A stretch of 64,000 nt of DNA from Methylicorpusculum sp. Lineage in GTDB: Bacteria > Pseudomonadota > Gammaproteobacteria > Methylococcales > Methylomonadaceae. The stretch lies in contig NZ_JAUSBX010000062.1 in assembly GCF_030651835.1 (NCBI RefSeq), positions 1 to 64,000 of the forward strand, written 5' to 3'. The notes beneath the pieces are model-generated. The model did not search any database. It saw only the letters and a program-made list of their open reading frames with translations, and was not told where the DNA came from. The translations under genes and the position numbers were made by a program. Positions within the stretch are counted from its first letter, which is position 1. Every line of letters starts with the position of its first letter. Positions 53,671-63,600 of the stretch are shown here, in pieces.

Positions 53671-54579
53671 TTAAAAATAGCCTTCGCGCTTTTTCTGCTC
53701 CATGGATCCGGCCTGATCGTGGTCTATAAGACGGCCTTGACGCTCGGAACTGGTAGTCAGCAGCATTTCCTGGATAATTTCAGGTAAGGTGGTTGCATGG
53801 GATTCCACCGCTCCTGTCAATGGATAACAGCCCAGTGTTCTGAAGCGGACCATTTTCATTTCAACTTTTTCGTCCGGACCAATCGGCATGCGGTTGTCGT
53901 CAACCATGATCAACATGCCATCCTTATTGACGACAGGCCGTTCTTTGGCGAAATAAAGCGGGACAATAGGAATGTTTTCCATATGGATATACTGCCATAC
54001 GTCCAATTCCGTCCAGTTGGACAGCGGGAAAACCCGAATGCTCTCGCCTTTGTCGATGCGTCCGTTATAGATATTCCATAGTTCGGGACGCTGGTTTTTG
54101 GGATCCCAGCGATGATTTTTGTCTCTGAATGAATACACACGTTCTTTGGCACGCGATTTTTCTTCGTCTCGTCTGGCGCCGCCAAATGCCGCATCAAATT
54201 GATATTTATCCAGTGCTTGTTTGAGCGCATCGGTTTTCATCACCTCCGTGTGCTTTTTGCTGCCGTGAGTAAAAGGCCCCATGCCTTGATTTACGCCGTC
54301 TTGATTGATATAAACCAACAGTTCCAGGCCCAGATCTTTGGCTAGCTTGTTGCGAAATTCAATCATTTCGCGAAATTTCCAGGTGGTATCAATATGCATC
54401 AGCGGGAAGGGCGGTTTCCCGGGATAAAAGGCTTTCATCGCCAGATGCAGCATGACTGCAGAATCTTTGCCAATTGAATAGAGCATCACGGGTTTTTCAA
54501 ATTCCGCAGCGACCTCTCTTATGATGTGAATGCTTTCGGATTCCAGTTGTTTAAGGTGAGTCAGTTTATAGTCAATCAT
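53671..54579 (-). CDS. cysD: Sulfate adenylyltransferase small subunit CysD
   Basis: CysD carries out adenylylation of sulfate with ATP. 302 residues, full length: [40 protein letters not shown] (PP-loop SIGKDS) near the N terminus, [25 protein letters not shown], and [15 protein letters not shown]. It ends QKKREGYF. It is cytoplasmic and forms a complex with CysN. It feeds sulfur assimilation or PAPS formation. Confidence 0.97.
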   Translation of the reverse strand: MIDYKLTHLKQLESESIHIIREVAAEFEKPVMLYSIGKDSAVMLHLAMKAFYPGKPPFPLMHIDTTWKFREMIEFRNKLAKDLGLELLVYINQDGVNQGMGPFTHGSKKHTEVMKTDALKQALDKYQFDAAFGGARRDEEKSRAKERVYSFRDKNHRWDPKNQRPELWNIYNGRIDKGESIRVFPLSNWTELDVWQYIHMENIPIVPLYFAKERPVVNKDGMLIMVDDNRMPIGPDEKVEMKMVRFRTLGCYPLTGAVESHATTLPEIIQEMLLTTSSERQGRLIDHDQAGSMEQKKREGYF

Positions 54580-55233
54580 TTAATAGTCCGTGAGCTTTAA
54601 ATATCCAAGGCGCTGATAAATTAGCGAGTCAGTTTTCAATTGCGGCTATTTTAAGTGGATTGGCCGATAAATGCCAATTTGGGATTCTGGGTTTAGTAAA
54701 CTCATTGAAGAGTTGTCTTGAGCTTTTGATAGTGGGCATTTTTTAAAGCTGAAAAATGCACTCTACAATTTATATTCTAAATATAAAAACAATCTATACG
54801 AAACTATTTGGCATTATAGGTGTATAAGTAATGCATGGTACAAAATGCCATGTGGATTTTAAGAGATGTTCTAACTGGAAACGATGAACAAGGATCAGAT
54901 ATTCTGGATTTTCTTTGGTGATGACGTAACGTCATTTTTCCGTAAAACGATAGCAAATCAAGTTTGTTATCGATCTGATTATATTCCCCTGATGACTTTA
55001 TTAGCCGTTTTCAGTCACTTAGCGAAGATTGAATTTTTCGATTTCTTAAATTCTTGTTTTTTGTAACTACTCACCCGCTTTGAGTTGAGCGTGTAGGTGT
55101 TTGATTGGACACGCGAATACGACCCTGTAACATCTCTGTTGCTGATGCTTTTTCAATCATCCATCTATACACAATAGAACTGGAGGGGGCGGGCAGTTAC
55201 TGTTTTTTAATGTTTCAAAATAAGGAAAAAATA
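54580..55233. other. Intergenic region with no convincing gene
   Basis: A 60-codon frame at 54884-55066 has no good ribosome-binding site or recognisable protein features, so I do not call it. No clear -24/-12 site or terminator was found. Confidence 0.5.
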
Positions 55234-55446
55234 ATGAATAGCACTATAATGCCCCGCGTAATCATTGGTTTAACTGCTTTATTGTTGAGTTCAACTGTAT
55301 TTGCAGAAGCTAAAAGCTTTACTGTTAAACCTTACGAAGCACCGGCTAAACCAGCAGTTGAAGCAGCCGCTCCTGAAACGGATGAAGCACCCGCTGCTTC
55401 TGACGAAGCAACTAAAGAATCTGAAAGCGAAGCTGATTCAGAGTAA
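55234..55446 (+). CDS. Small exported acidic Ala/Glu-rich protein
   Basis: 70 residues from the ATG preceded by AAGGA. A signal peptide (IIGLTALLLSSTVFAEA) is followed by a low-complexity acidic tail (Pro/Ala/Glu/Ser-rich, ending SEADSE). It has no folded domain and is not recognised. Likely a small periplasmic or secreted protein. Confidence 0.6.
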   Translation: MNSTIMPRVIIGLTALLLSSTVFAEAKSFTVKPYEAPAKPAVEAAAPETDEAPAASDEATKESESEADSE

Positions 55447-55521
55447 TAAAGTACTTTGGGGTTATTAAACCCAAGGTCAACGGGTAGCGCATTTTAGGAT
55501 GTGTGCCCAAAAGCTAAATGT

Positions 55522-55588
55522 GTAGCCTGGATAAATTGGAGCGTAATTCGGGATAGCCCGTATTACATTTCTATTCATACGGGCTACT
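55522..55588. repeat. Palindromic hairpin, possible decayed dispersed repeat and bidirectional terminator
   Basis: TAGCCCGTAT (55554-55563) pairs perfectly with ATACGGGCTA (55577-55586). The preceding GTAGCCTGGAT...TTCGGGA resembles the widespread proteobacterial 'GTAGCCCGGAT' repeats. It lies between two convergent genes, so it can terminate both. Confidence 0.6.
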
Positions 55589-55605
55589 TACTTTTATCGC
55601 TGGTA

Positions 55606-58600
55606 TTAAGCTTTATAAGCAGTTTCCATTTTTGCCCAAGTTCTAGGTCTGCGCAGTAAAGCAAAGAAAAGCATTAGAAAGAACAATAATGTCAATCGGG
55701 GGGCGTCAAAAGGACTGTCTACAAAGCCTACCACCATGAAGCCGGTAAACGATGACAATAAAATTGCGGCAAAAACATTCTGTCTTGATAATTGCTGGTA
55801 GCATTTATAGATTGCGTTGATAAATAACAAAATAAATGCGCAAACACCCAGCCAACCTTGATCAAATATTAAATGGACCCAAAAGTTAAAGATATGCCAA
55901 GGATTATGTTTTTCGGCAGCAAAGAACCAGAAATCTCTCCCCTCGTTGAAATCGCCATTGGCTAATATATTAGTTTCTGACGGATTCAGTAGCTGGATAT
56001 TATCAACATCCAACAGTTTTCCCCGGCCATTACCGTTGTAAAAAGTCAACTTTACCGGACGTTTCAGTAAACCTGCTGCAACCGGCTCTCCAACATCATT
56101 GCTGTTAATGACCTGTTCGAAATGCTCCCAATCACTGTGCTTACTTTTTGTTATAACGGTGCTGCAACGAAATGAATATTGAACTGATTTTTCACAAAGC
56201 GAGCTGGATAAGGACATGTTCTGGTTTTCGCTACGTAAATCGAAAACCAGACGGTAGGGCGTATGGGGCTCGATACTCAGGTATTGACCCAAAAACAACG
56301 AGTCGCCGCCACGTAAGCGTAAATAGTTATTACTGTTTTCGTTAGCAATTTCATAGGTGGCAGGATGAGTGTTCTCAGTGTTTAACCAAAAGAAAGTCCT
56401 GGGGTAGCTGCCCAAGCCCATGCCAAATAGCAAGGTTGGTATATCATCATTTCTTATAGCCAGTGCATCTTGCCAATGGTAAGTGCGGCTTTCACGATCT
56501 TGGTCGACAACGCTGAACCGATGTTGAATCATATCGCCTTGTAATACAGGCCATGCTACTAAAACGCCGATTGCCGAAAGGCCCAATATCAATATCGGCT
56601 TTTTACTGACACGTAATTGATTTTTAAAACAGATCAAGAGCGCAATCAATAAAACCGAAAATCCAAAGACAAAACCGATGTAACCTCCTCGCGAAAAGGT
56701 CACTAGCAGTGTGTATAGCCCAATAGTAAATAGAGCGATACCGGATAGAATTCTAACCAGATTTTGCCTTGTATTAACAAACAATAACGTGATAAACGGC
56801 AGGCTCAACATTAGATAGGATTCAATATGACCGCCACCTGCATGCATACTTGAGAATAACGCGTTGATTCGATAGTCGCTGCTAAAATCGAATAAACCAA
56901 CAAACACTATGCGTTCGAAAATGGCAAACACCGATACACCCGTTAAACCCAATAGCATGCCGTAACCAAAGTATTGGGGAGCAAGCCGATAGCGTCTGAC
57001 GGCAAGTTGTAATAAAGGTAAAAGCAACAAGCTCCAAATGAAGCCTTTACCTACACGCAAACTGTTATATTGGCTGTAATAATTGTTGAACGCATTGGCA
57101 TTCAGTTCTGGCAAAGGCAATAAGCCTCTTAATAAACTAACACTGTATAAAACAGCGAACACTATCAGTAATAAAGTGGCCGGAATCGACAGCAGTGATC
57201 TTTGATTCCATTTAGGCTTTTGCCAAAAATAAAACGCCAAAGTAGCCAGAATGACCAAATCGAACTCATCAAAGAAAAATCGTCCTGTCCATGGCGCAAA
57301 ATCCATAATGGGTAATAATGCCGGGATAACAATCAGCCACGCGAAAGGAAAAAAAATCAAAAGCGCTGTGTAGGCGATCAAAAAAAGCCCTAGTCCGGGT
57401 GCAGCAATGGGGTAATCCAACAAGGCGGCAACCAGGATGGTCCATAGTATGACCGAAACGATACGCCATCTTTTATCGGTCTCCTCAGTAGGCAGTTCAG
57501 AATTAATGCTATTTTCGGTGGTTTGAGCCTCGACCTGAATTTGGTTACTGTGACTGTCGACAGCTTGAGTTTGATAGAAAGATGTTTTCCGGGTTTTAAG
57601 CCAGTTCACTAAATGGCTTAAGAATAGATAACATCCGGATGCCGCGGCAAAGGCAAGCCAAATATCGCTCGGGTCTGCATGTTTATTGACTAAAAATAAT
57701 TTTCCTGTTTCGATCAACAAGGCAAACAATGCCGCAAGAAGACCTGCGTAAAACCAATGCAGTGATTGAAGTTTATTTTCTTCTTGATTGGATTTAAAAA
57801 ATTTTACCCAACACAATATGCCGACAGGTAAATACATTCCCAGATTGCTGAGCAAGCTAACTAAAGCAACACCTTCAGACGTGTAGTAAAAATAATACAG
57901 CGGTAAAAAACGAGTTTCGGTTAGCTCTTCTAATGCCTGTTCAAGTGATAACCATTCAGCTGAAATCCAGCCGTTGATTGATAGCACCAAGACAACATAA
58001 GGCGGCACGATAAACCAAATAACCTTCTTTAGCTGATGCATCAACTCGTCGAAATCGAGTTGTTTTGCCTGGGTAAAAATCACCGCACCCAACCCCATGC
58101 CGATCATTCGAGTAACAACTGATAGGCCTTGTCCTGAACCGGATAATAAAAAGACCTGCGCTGATTCAATAGCTAAACCTAAGAAAAAACCAAATAGCAA
58201 AGTGATGGTCAGGCGGTGGGTTAAATAGGGTAAATAGCAGAACAGGATTCCCAAAGGCAATATCACCAGCATTTCTACCAGTAATTTAACGCCGCAACGA
58301 ACGGGTTCCCTACTGCATGAATCAAAGGAAATAAAAAGGGCATCATTGCTGTTCGCTAATTTAGTATTTAATTCTGCAAAAGATACGACAAAGTCAAAAG
58401 GGAAGAGACTGAGCGATATATAAACCAGCAAATAAAAGATAATGGCCGCTTGCGCTGAAAATAAATTATTACGGCCTATATTGCGGTACAGGTTAGTAAA
58501 ATAGTCACCCAAAAAAAGCCAGCTTGCTATGCCGATAACTGTTCCCAGGGTTTCGGCGATTAAATCGTTTAATGAAACAGTGCGCGGAGGGAAAAAAAGC

Positions 58601-58908
58601 TGAGTAAATTCGACAGCAATGGCTAGGGCAACACAAAATATAAAGACAAAAATCGCGATTAAAAGACGTGTCAGACGAGAATTGATATGGCCAAAACTGG
58701 AACAGGCGCCATAGGCGAGTGGTATATAAAGCAAGATGTTAGCGATCCAGTCGGCTCTGGACTCTGCGCCTAAATTCAGAAAACGAATATTCTTGAATTG
58801 ATTGATTGCTGTCTCTAAAGGCAAGTCCTTCGCATCAAGAGGGACAAGACTGCCATAAATGACAAAGACTAAATACAACGCCGTTGCGAAGAAAAAAGTG
58901 CGATTCAT
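55606..58908 (-). CDS. Triple VanZ-like and O-antigen-ligase fusion membrane protein
   Basis: 1100 residues with over 20 membrane helices. Three VanZ-like four-helix units occur (about 1-125, 150-280, 300-430), with marks such as YGSLVPLDAK...DWIANILLYIPLAYGA and FCVALAIAVEFTQLFFPPR. About residues 490-800 form an O-antigen ligase/polymerase (Wzy/WaaL) region with SRGGYIGFVFGF and a periplasmic loop. A beta-rich soluble domain (about 830-1000, GGDSLFLGQYLSIEPHTPYRLVFDLRSE) resembles a carbohydrate-binding sandwich and is followed by terminal helices. It is probably an inner-membrane sugar ligase or polymerase for exopolysaccharide or protein glycosylation. Confidence 0.72.
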   Translation of the reverse strand: MNRTFFFATALYLVFVIYGSLVPLDAKDLPLETAINQFKNIRFLNLGAESRADWIANILLYIPLAYGACSSFGHINSRLTRLLIAIFVFIFCVALAIAVEFTQLFFPPRTVSLNDLIAETLGTVIGIASWLFLGDYFTNLYRNIGRNNLFSAQAAIIFYLLVYISLSLFPFDFVVSFAELNTKLANSNDALFISFDSCSREPVRCGVKLLVEMLVILPLGILFCYLPYLTHRLTITLLFGFFLGLAIESAQVFLLSGSGQGLSVVTRMIGMGLGAVIFTQAKQLDFDELMHQLKKVIWFIVPPYVVLVLSINGWISAEWLSLEQALEELTETRFLPLYYFYYTSEGVALVSLLSNLGMYLPVGILCWVKFFKSNQEENKLQSLHWFYAGLLAALFALLIETGKLFLVNKHADPSDIWLAFAAASGCYLFLSHLVNWLKTRKTSFYQTQAVDSHSNQIQVEAQTTENSINSELPTEETDKRWRIVSVILWTILVAALLDYPIAAPGLGLFLIAYTALLIFFPFAWLIVIPALLPIMDFAPWTGRFFFDEFDLVILATLAFYFWQKPKWNQRSLLSIPATLLLIVFAVLYSVSLLRGLLPLPELNANAFNNYYSQYNSLRVGKGFIWSLLLLPLLQLAVRRYRLAPQYFGYGMLLGLTGVSVFAIFERIVFVGLFDFSSDYRINALFSSMHAGGGHIESYLMLSLPFITLLFVNTRQNLVRILSGIALFTIGLYTLLVTFSRGGYIGFVFGFSVLLIALLICFKNQLRVSKKPILILGLSAIGVLVAWPVLQGDMIQHRFSVVDQDRESRTYHWQDALAIRNDDIPTLLFGMGLGSYPRTFFWLNTENTHPATYEIANENSNNYLRLRGGDSLFLGQYLSIEPHTPYRLVFDLRSENQNMSLSSSLCEKSVQYSFRCSTVITKSKHSDWEHFEQVINSNDVGEPVAAGLLKRPVKLTFYNGNGRGKLLDVDNIQLLNPSETNILANGDFNEGRDFWFFAAEKHNPWHIFNFWVHLIFDQGWLGVCAFILLFINAIYKCYQQLSRQNVFAAILLSSFTGFMVVGFVDSPFDAPRLTLLFFLMLFFALLRRPRTWAKMETAYKA

Positions 58909-58976
58909 TGAGAAATGGGAAGGCTATTGTCTGAAATCTGCAAAAACATTCTTTATTTATGGAATTGCCGGAAATT

Positions 58977-59014
58977 AAAAACCCCTTGGTAAAATAATTT
59001 GTACACAAGGGGTT
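58977..59014 (-). terminator. Terminator-like hairpin after the secreted-protein gene
   Basis: Arms AAAACCCCTTG and CAAGGGGTTT surround a 17-base loop. On the minus strand the stem is followed by TTTAATT. Confidence 0.7.
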
Positions 59015-59045
59015 TGTAGTAAAGGTCACTTTTTAATTAAGAGTA

Positions 59046-59480
59046 TTACGGGCAACCAGCTCCTGTTCCAGATTTGAGAGTGCCTGACGCTACAAGAGTA
59101 CTCCCTTTACAAAAATCATAGTTCGACCCTCCTGCAGAATAAACCTGATATGTATGGGCCGCCGGAGTGCCAAAAGCAGTATAAGTATAAGTTACTGCTG
59201 CATTATTTCCATTAGATGCTGACCAAGTACCCAGTTGTTTTCTTGGATCTACTGCATCACCGGTTCCAAGTTTGTAATCCCATAATTGACCGTTAGCTAG
59301 ATGTTCTTCCTGCGATTCCCAACCACCGCCTGATTTAGCGACACAGATAGTATTGCCTGAAAGTAAGCTATTTAATGTGTTACCTCCATTCACTCGGTTC
59401 GTTGTGCAATCTGCCATGGCTTCTCCAGTCATGCTGATCGAATATAACAGCACACTGGCATAAAAAATTGGTTTTATCAT
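59046..59480 (-). CDS. Small secreted Cys-containing protein
   Basis: I start at the ATG at 59480 (AGGAA 6 bases before), giving 144 residues with a signal peptide (FYASVLLYSISMTGEAMA). The mature protein (DCTTNRVNGGNTLNSLLSGNTICVAK...GGWESQEEHLANGQLWDYKLG...) has four cysteines and Gly/Asn/Thr-rich beta sequence. I do not recognise a named family. It may be a small extracellular protein with two disulfides. Confidence 0.65.
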   Translation of the reverse strand: MIKPIFYASVLLYSISMTGEAMADCTTNRVNGGNTLNSLLSGNTICVAKSGGGWESQEEHLANGQLWDYKLGTGDAVDPRKQLGTWSASNGNNAAVTYTYTAFGTPAAHTYQVYSAGGSNYDFCKGSTLVASGTLKSGTGAGCP

Positions 59481-59876
59481 CGTATTTCCTCGTTTGTTTG
59501 AAAACAAAATCGGCCTGATTCTAGCAAAAACAACTTGATAACAATAGTGGCTTTTGTTATGGGCCTAAAAACAAGGATTAGATTGCCGAACCGTTTGAAT
59601 TATTAAGAGTCGATGAGTTTACTTGGGAGACCTTTACAATATAACTTGTAGAATGTTTATACTTTGTACTTATGACACAAAAATATTTACTTTAAATTTT
59701 AAAAATAGCTGTAACACTGGGAACGTTAAGAGTTTAATGATAAAAAAATACTATCCAGGCGGATCGTCATAATTTGACTGATCAAGTATCTTCTGTTGGG
59801 AACTTTAAGAAACAATGAAATAAAAAGTTGAAAAATAAAATGCTTAAACAACTTTAAATTAACCAAATAATCGCCT
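59481..59876. other. Intergenic region upstream of two divergent genes
   Basis: A/T-rich. It must hold promoters of the minus-strand secreted-protein gene and of the STAS operon. I cannot place a convincing sigma-70 or sigma-54 site in it. Confidence 0.4.
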
Positions 59877-60215
59877 ATGAATCTGACACAACATGAAATA
59901 AATGGTTACTGTATTGTCCAAATCAATGAGGAACGTGTTGACGCGCATAATTCCGGAGAATTGAAAGAACGGATTCTGGATTTGATCGAACAAGGCAATT
60001 TGAACATTATCGTGCAATTGGACCAGGTCAAATTTGTCGACAGTTCGGGCTTAGGTGCTTTACTGGCTGGATACAAACAGGCTTCAGCTAAAGCGGGAAA
60101 ACTTGCGTTAGCCAACATGCAGCAACAGGTGTTGTCCATGTTTGAGTTGACTCGCCTGAACCGGGTTTTTGAAATTTATAATGATGTTGACGAAGTTTTT
60201 GCAGGTGAATCCTAG
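59877..60215 (+). CDS. STAS-domain anti-sigma factor antagonist
   Basis: 112 residues, one STAS domain of the SpoIIAA/RsbV type. The phosphorylation loop [17 protein letters not shown] holds the target serine (Ser56). In such switches the unphosphorylated form binds an anti-sigma kinase. The kinase-type gene follows 8 bp later, so both are one unit. It is cytoplasmic. Confidence 0.9.
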   Translation: MNLTQHEINGYCIVQINEERVDAHNSGELKERILDLIEQGNLNIIVQLDQVKFVDSSGLGALLAGYKQASAKAGKLALANMQQQVLSMFELTRLNRVFEIYNDVDEVFAGES

Positions 60216-60223
60216 GAGTTGCT

Positions 60224-60661
60224 ATGGACAATACAGATATTCAGGTTGATGTAATTATTCCGACACAAACCAAATATCTGGATTTGATCGGCAGCATCGG
60301 CGAGCGAATTGGCAAGGAAATAGATAACTATACCGGTGATAAAAAAGCCTTGGCTTATCAGCTCAATCTGGTTCTGACAGAGGCGACTACCAACGCGATT
60401 AAACACTCAGCTGGAGGCAGGTCTCCGGTTAAAGGTGAGGATAAAGTCAGAATCACGATCAATATCCAGGACGACATACTTGAAATCAAAGTTTACGACC
60501 ATGGTCAGGGCTTTGATCTTGAGAATGTTCCCATTCCTGATTTTGATCACCCTCAGGAAGGTGGCATGGGCATTTACTTTATAAGAACGTTAATGGATTC
60601 GGTTAGTTATAAGCGACTGGATGAAGTCAATGTTCTGGAAATAAGAAAAAAACTCAGATAA
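60224..60661 (+). CDS. RsbW/SpoIIAB-like anti-sigma ATPase (serine kinase)
   Basis: 145 residues with a Bergerat ATP-binding fold: LNLVLTEATTNAIKHSAGG (N-box, Glu and Asn), VYDHGQGFD (G1) and GGMGIYFIRTLMDSV (G2). It should phosphorylate the preceding STAS protein and/or bind a sigma factor. AGGAG precedes the ATG. No sigma-factor gene is beside it. The NAD-glutamate dehydrogenase gene begins 11 bp later, so the switch may share its transcript. Confidence 0.9.
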   Translation: MDNTDIQVDVIIPTQTKYLDLIGSIGERIGKEIDNYTGDKKALAYQLNLVLTEATTNAIKHSAGGRSPVKGEDKVRITINIQDDILEIKVYDHGQGFDLENVPIPDFDHPQEGGMGIYFIRTLMDSVSYKRLDEVNVLEIRKKLR

Positions 60662-60672
60662 GGAGAGCGACT

Positions 60673-63600
60673 TTGAAAGTGCGTCTAACCGCCGGGCAAA
60701 CGAGTTTAAAATCAGCTCGTCAAAAACAAAAAATCCAGTCCATTTGTGCACTCCACAATCATGAGCTCAACACCGTCAAGCGATGTATCTTGAATCGGTT
60801 GACTCAATTGTTGTTGACTGGGGACAACTTTCTTTTCTTGCTACCCGTTCCGCTATCTGCGTCGATTATCGATCAATTAGCGGATTTTTTGACTGATAAA
60901 TCAGGTGGATATCTATTCAGAGCGCTGAGTCTTCCAGGAGAAGCTCAGGAAATTATTGCAATTGTCAGTGCCCATTCAGAGCATATAGTTGAATCAATCA
61001 CGGCTTTGCAAAGCAGCCGGAAATTACCCTTAGAACTGCTTCTTTACCGGGTGCTCAATGTAGAGCGTGATGAACAGCAGATCCTGAGTGTTGATGTGAA
61101 ATCCATATCCGGACTTCACGAATTGATCATGCTGATAAAAATAGATACAACCGACGCATCATTGCGCACAACCATCGCTCAGCGTATCAAAGCTATTCTT
61201 GAATGGTCGGCTCAATGGGAAGAAAACCGTCCGGAGCTTCAGGATAAACTCGCAAAAGTGATAGGTCTTGACGCGTTCGCCGACTACCAGCCGCTACTAA
61301 AATGGTTTAAACAGGGCGCATTTAAATTGCTTGAAGCGATGGAGCTGACGCCTGATTCAGATTTGGCGCCGATATTTCCTCATTTTTGCCCGGTTGATAA
61401 AGATCCCAATGAAGAACAATTATTTCTAAAACACTTAAAGCATCTTTTAGCGCGCTCAACTCCCTTTGTGATCGATTATCTGCCTGCCGGATGCTCTTTC
61501 ATGAGCCCCTCATCGCTGGTATACGTGGGGTTAAGGACCGAGAATAAAGAAGGCGGGTGGATAGAGCATGCATTTTGGGGCGAACTGGATGCCAATGAGC
61601 TTAATAGTCTGACTTGCAAAGTCCCCTTTTTAGCCCAAAAATTTGCTTTGGCTTTAAAACAGGCGGGTATTGAAGAAAACAGTTATGAATTTAATCAGTT
61701 CAAGGATATTTTTAATGTTTTTCCGGTAATTGAGAGTTTTTTACTCCAGCAACCTCAGCTTTATTTGTTGATCGAATCGTTAAAAAGTTACATTTGCCGG
61801 TCTGAAAGTGTTAAGAGTCTGATACTCGCCAGCCCTGATGCCGATCGCATTTCGTTGCTCATCATTATTCCCAATCAGTTATACCGTCAGAATATCGAAC
61901 AAGACGTTGAACGCAAGCTTTCAGGTTTGCTGAATTGCCGTATAAAAAAATCGTCCCATACCCAGACTTGTGGACGATTTATCGGTTTGCATACGATGTT
62001 ACAGCCGACTATTCAGGTCATCGATATTGATGTTGACCGTTTGGACAAAGAATTAAACAAAGCGATAAGGCCCTGGCAAGCATCATTCAGGCAGTTGGTT
62101 GAAAGAACCTTTGGCGCCAGAGAAGGGGCGACATTATGGCAAAAATACCAGACTGTTTTTCCTTTGTCCTACCAAATGTTGATGCCGCCTCGGTTTGCGG
62201 TCAAGGACATGATGTCCATAGAAACCTGTGTCAAAACAGGGGGTCAAGCCGTCAATTTACTGAGTCCCTGTCACGCCCGACATGACTACCGGCTGCACTT
62301 TTATAGCCGTCACGAACACTATCTGGACGAATACATTCCGGTATTAAAGCATTTGGGGCTGAGAGTAAAAGATCAGGTTCAGTTTGTTTTTCACATTCAG
62401 GACACTCCGGTCTTTATTAAAAGCTTTACGATTCTTGCCGCTAAAACCCAGATTGAAAGCTTCAGTAAGCTTAAACATCGTCTTTTGGAGGCAATCAATG
62501 CGATTTCGCTTGGGAAGGCAGATAATGACTCTTTAAACAGTTTACTGGTTTTGACCGGTATGTCCTGGCAGCAAATCGATGTTCTCAGGGCCTATCGTAA
62601 TTACTTTCTGCAACTGGGCCATCCTACTACCATGGCCAGTTTCAATCATGCGCTGACGCATCATCCACTGGTTGCCAAAAATCTGTTTGCCTATTTTGAC
62701 GCTCGTTTTAATCCGGAACTGGAAGGTGATGATCCTCTGGCCCGCGAAGAGCAGAGGCTGTTCCCCTTAAAACTGCAGTTACTCGAAAACATGGCCGCAG
62801 TGACTGACGCTAATGACGATAAGGTGTTGCGGACTTTATTCAATCTGATTGATGCGACGGTGCGAAGTAATTTCCATGTCCGTCAACACCGTGATGACTT
62901 TTTTGTGGCATTCAAAATTAACAGCTTGGGCATTATTGATTTACCTGCACCCAAACCGCAGAACGAAATTTATGTCCATGCGGCGACCATGGAAGGGATT
63001 CATTTGAGAGGCGGTAAGATTTCAAGAGGCGGCATTCGCTGGTCGGATCGGCCTGATGATTTCAGAACTGAAATTTTGGGGTTGATGCAAACTCAAATGA
63101 GCAAGAATGCCTTGATTATTCCTAAAGGTGCCAAAGGCGGCTTTATCGTTAAATCAAGAAGTATTGGCGAAGACTTTAAAGCGGCCGTCAAACAGGCTTA
63201 TGTGACTTTAATGGAGGGCTTGCTTGATCTGACCGACAATTATATCGGTGAGGAAGCCCACACTTTGCCGGGTATTGTTCGTTACGATGATATTGACCCT
63301 TATCTTGTCGTCGCGGCTGATAAAGGGACGGCTCAATTTTCTGATTTGGCCAATTCCGTTTCCTTACGTTACCGGTTCTGGCTGAGTGATGCCTTTGCCA
63401 GCGGAGGTTCCAGCGGCTACAACCATAAATCTCTGGGCATCACTGCTCGTGGCGCCTGGGAATGTGTCAAACGGCATTTCCGGGAAATCAATAAAGACAT
63501 ACAAAATGAGCCCTTCTCGGTTGTCGGCGTAGGCAGCATGGATGGTGATGTGTTTGGAAACGGGATGTTGCAATCCAGACAGATCCGGCTGTTGGCGGCC

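Noticed and set aside
54884-55066. 60-codon frame in the gap before the 55.2-kb gene
   Set aside because: No good ribosome-binding site, no recognisable domain or signal, and composition typical of chance frames.
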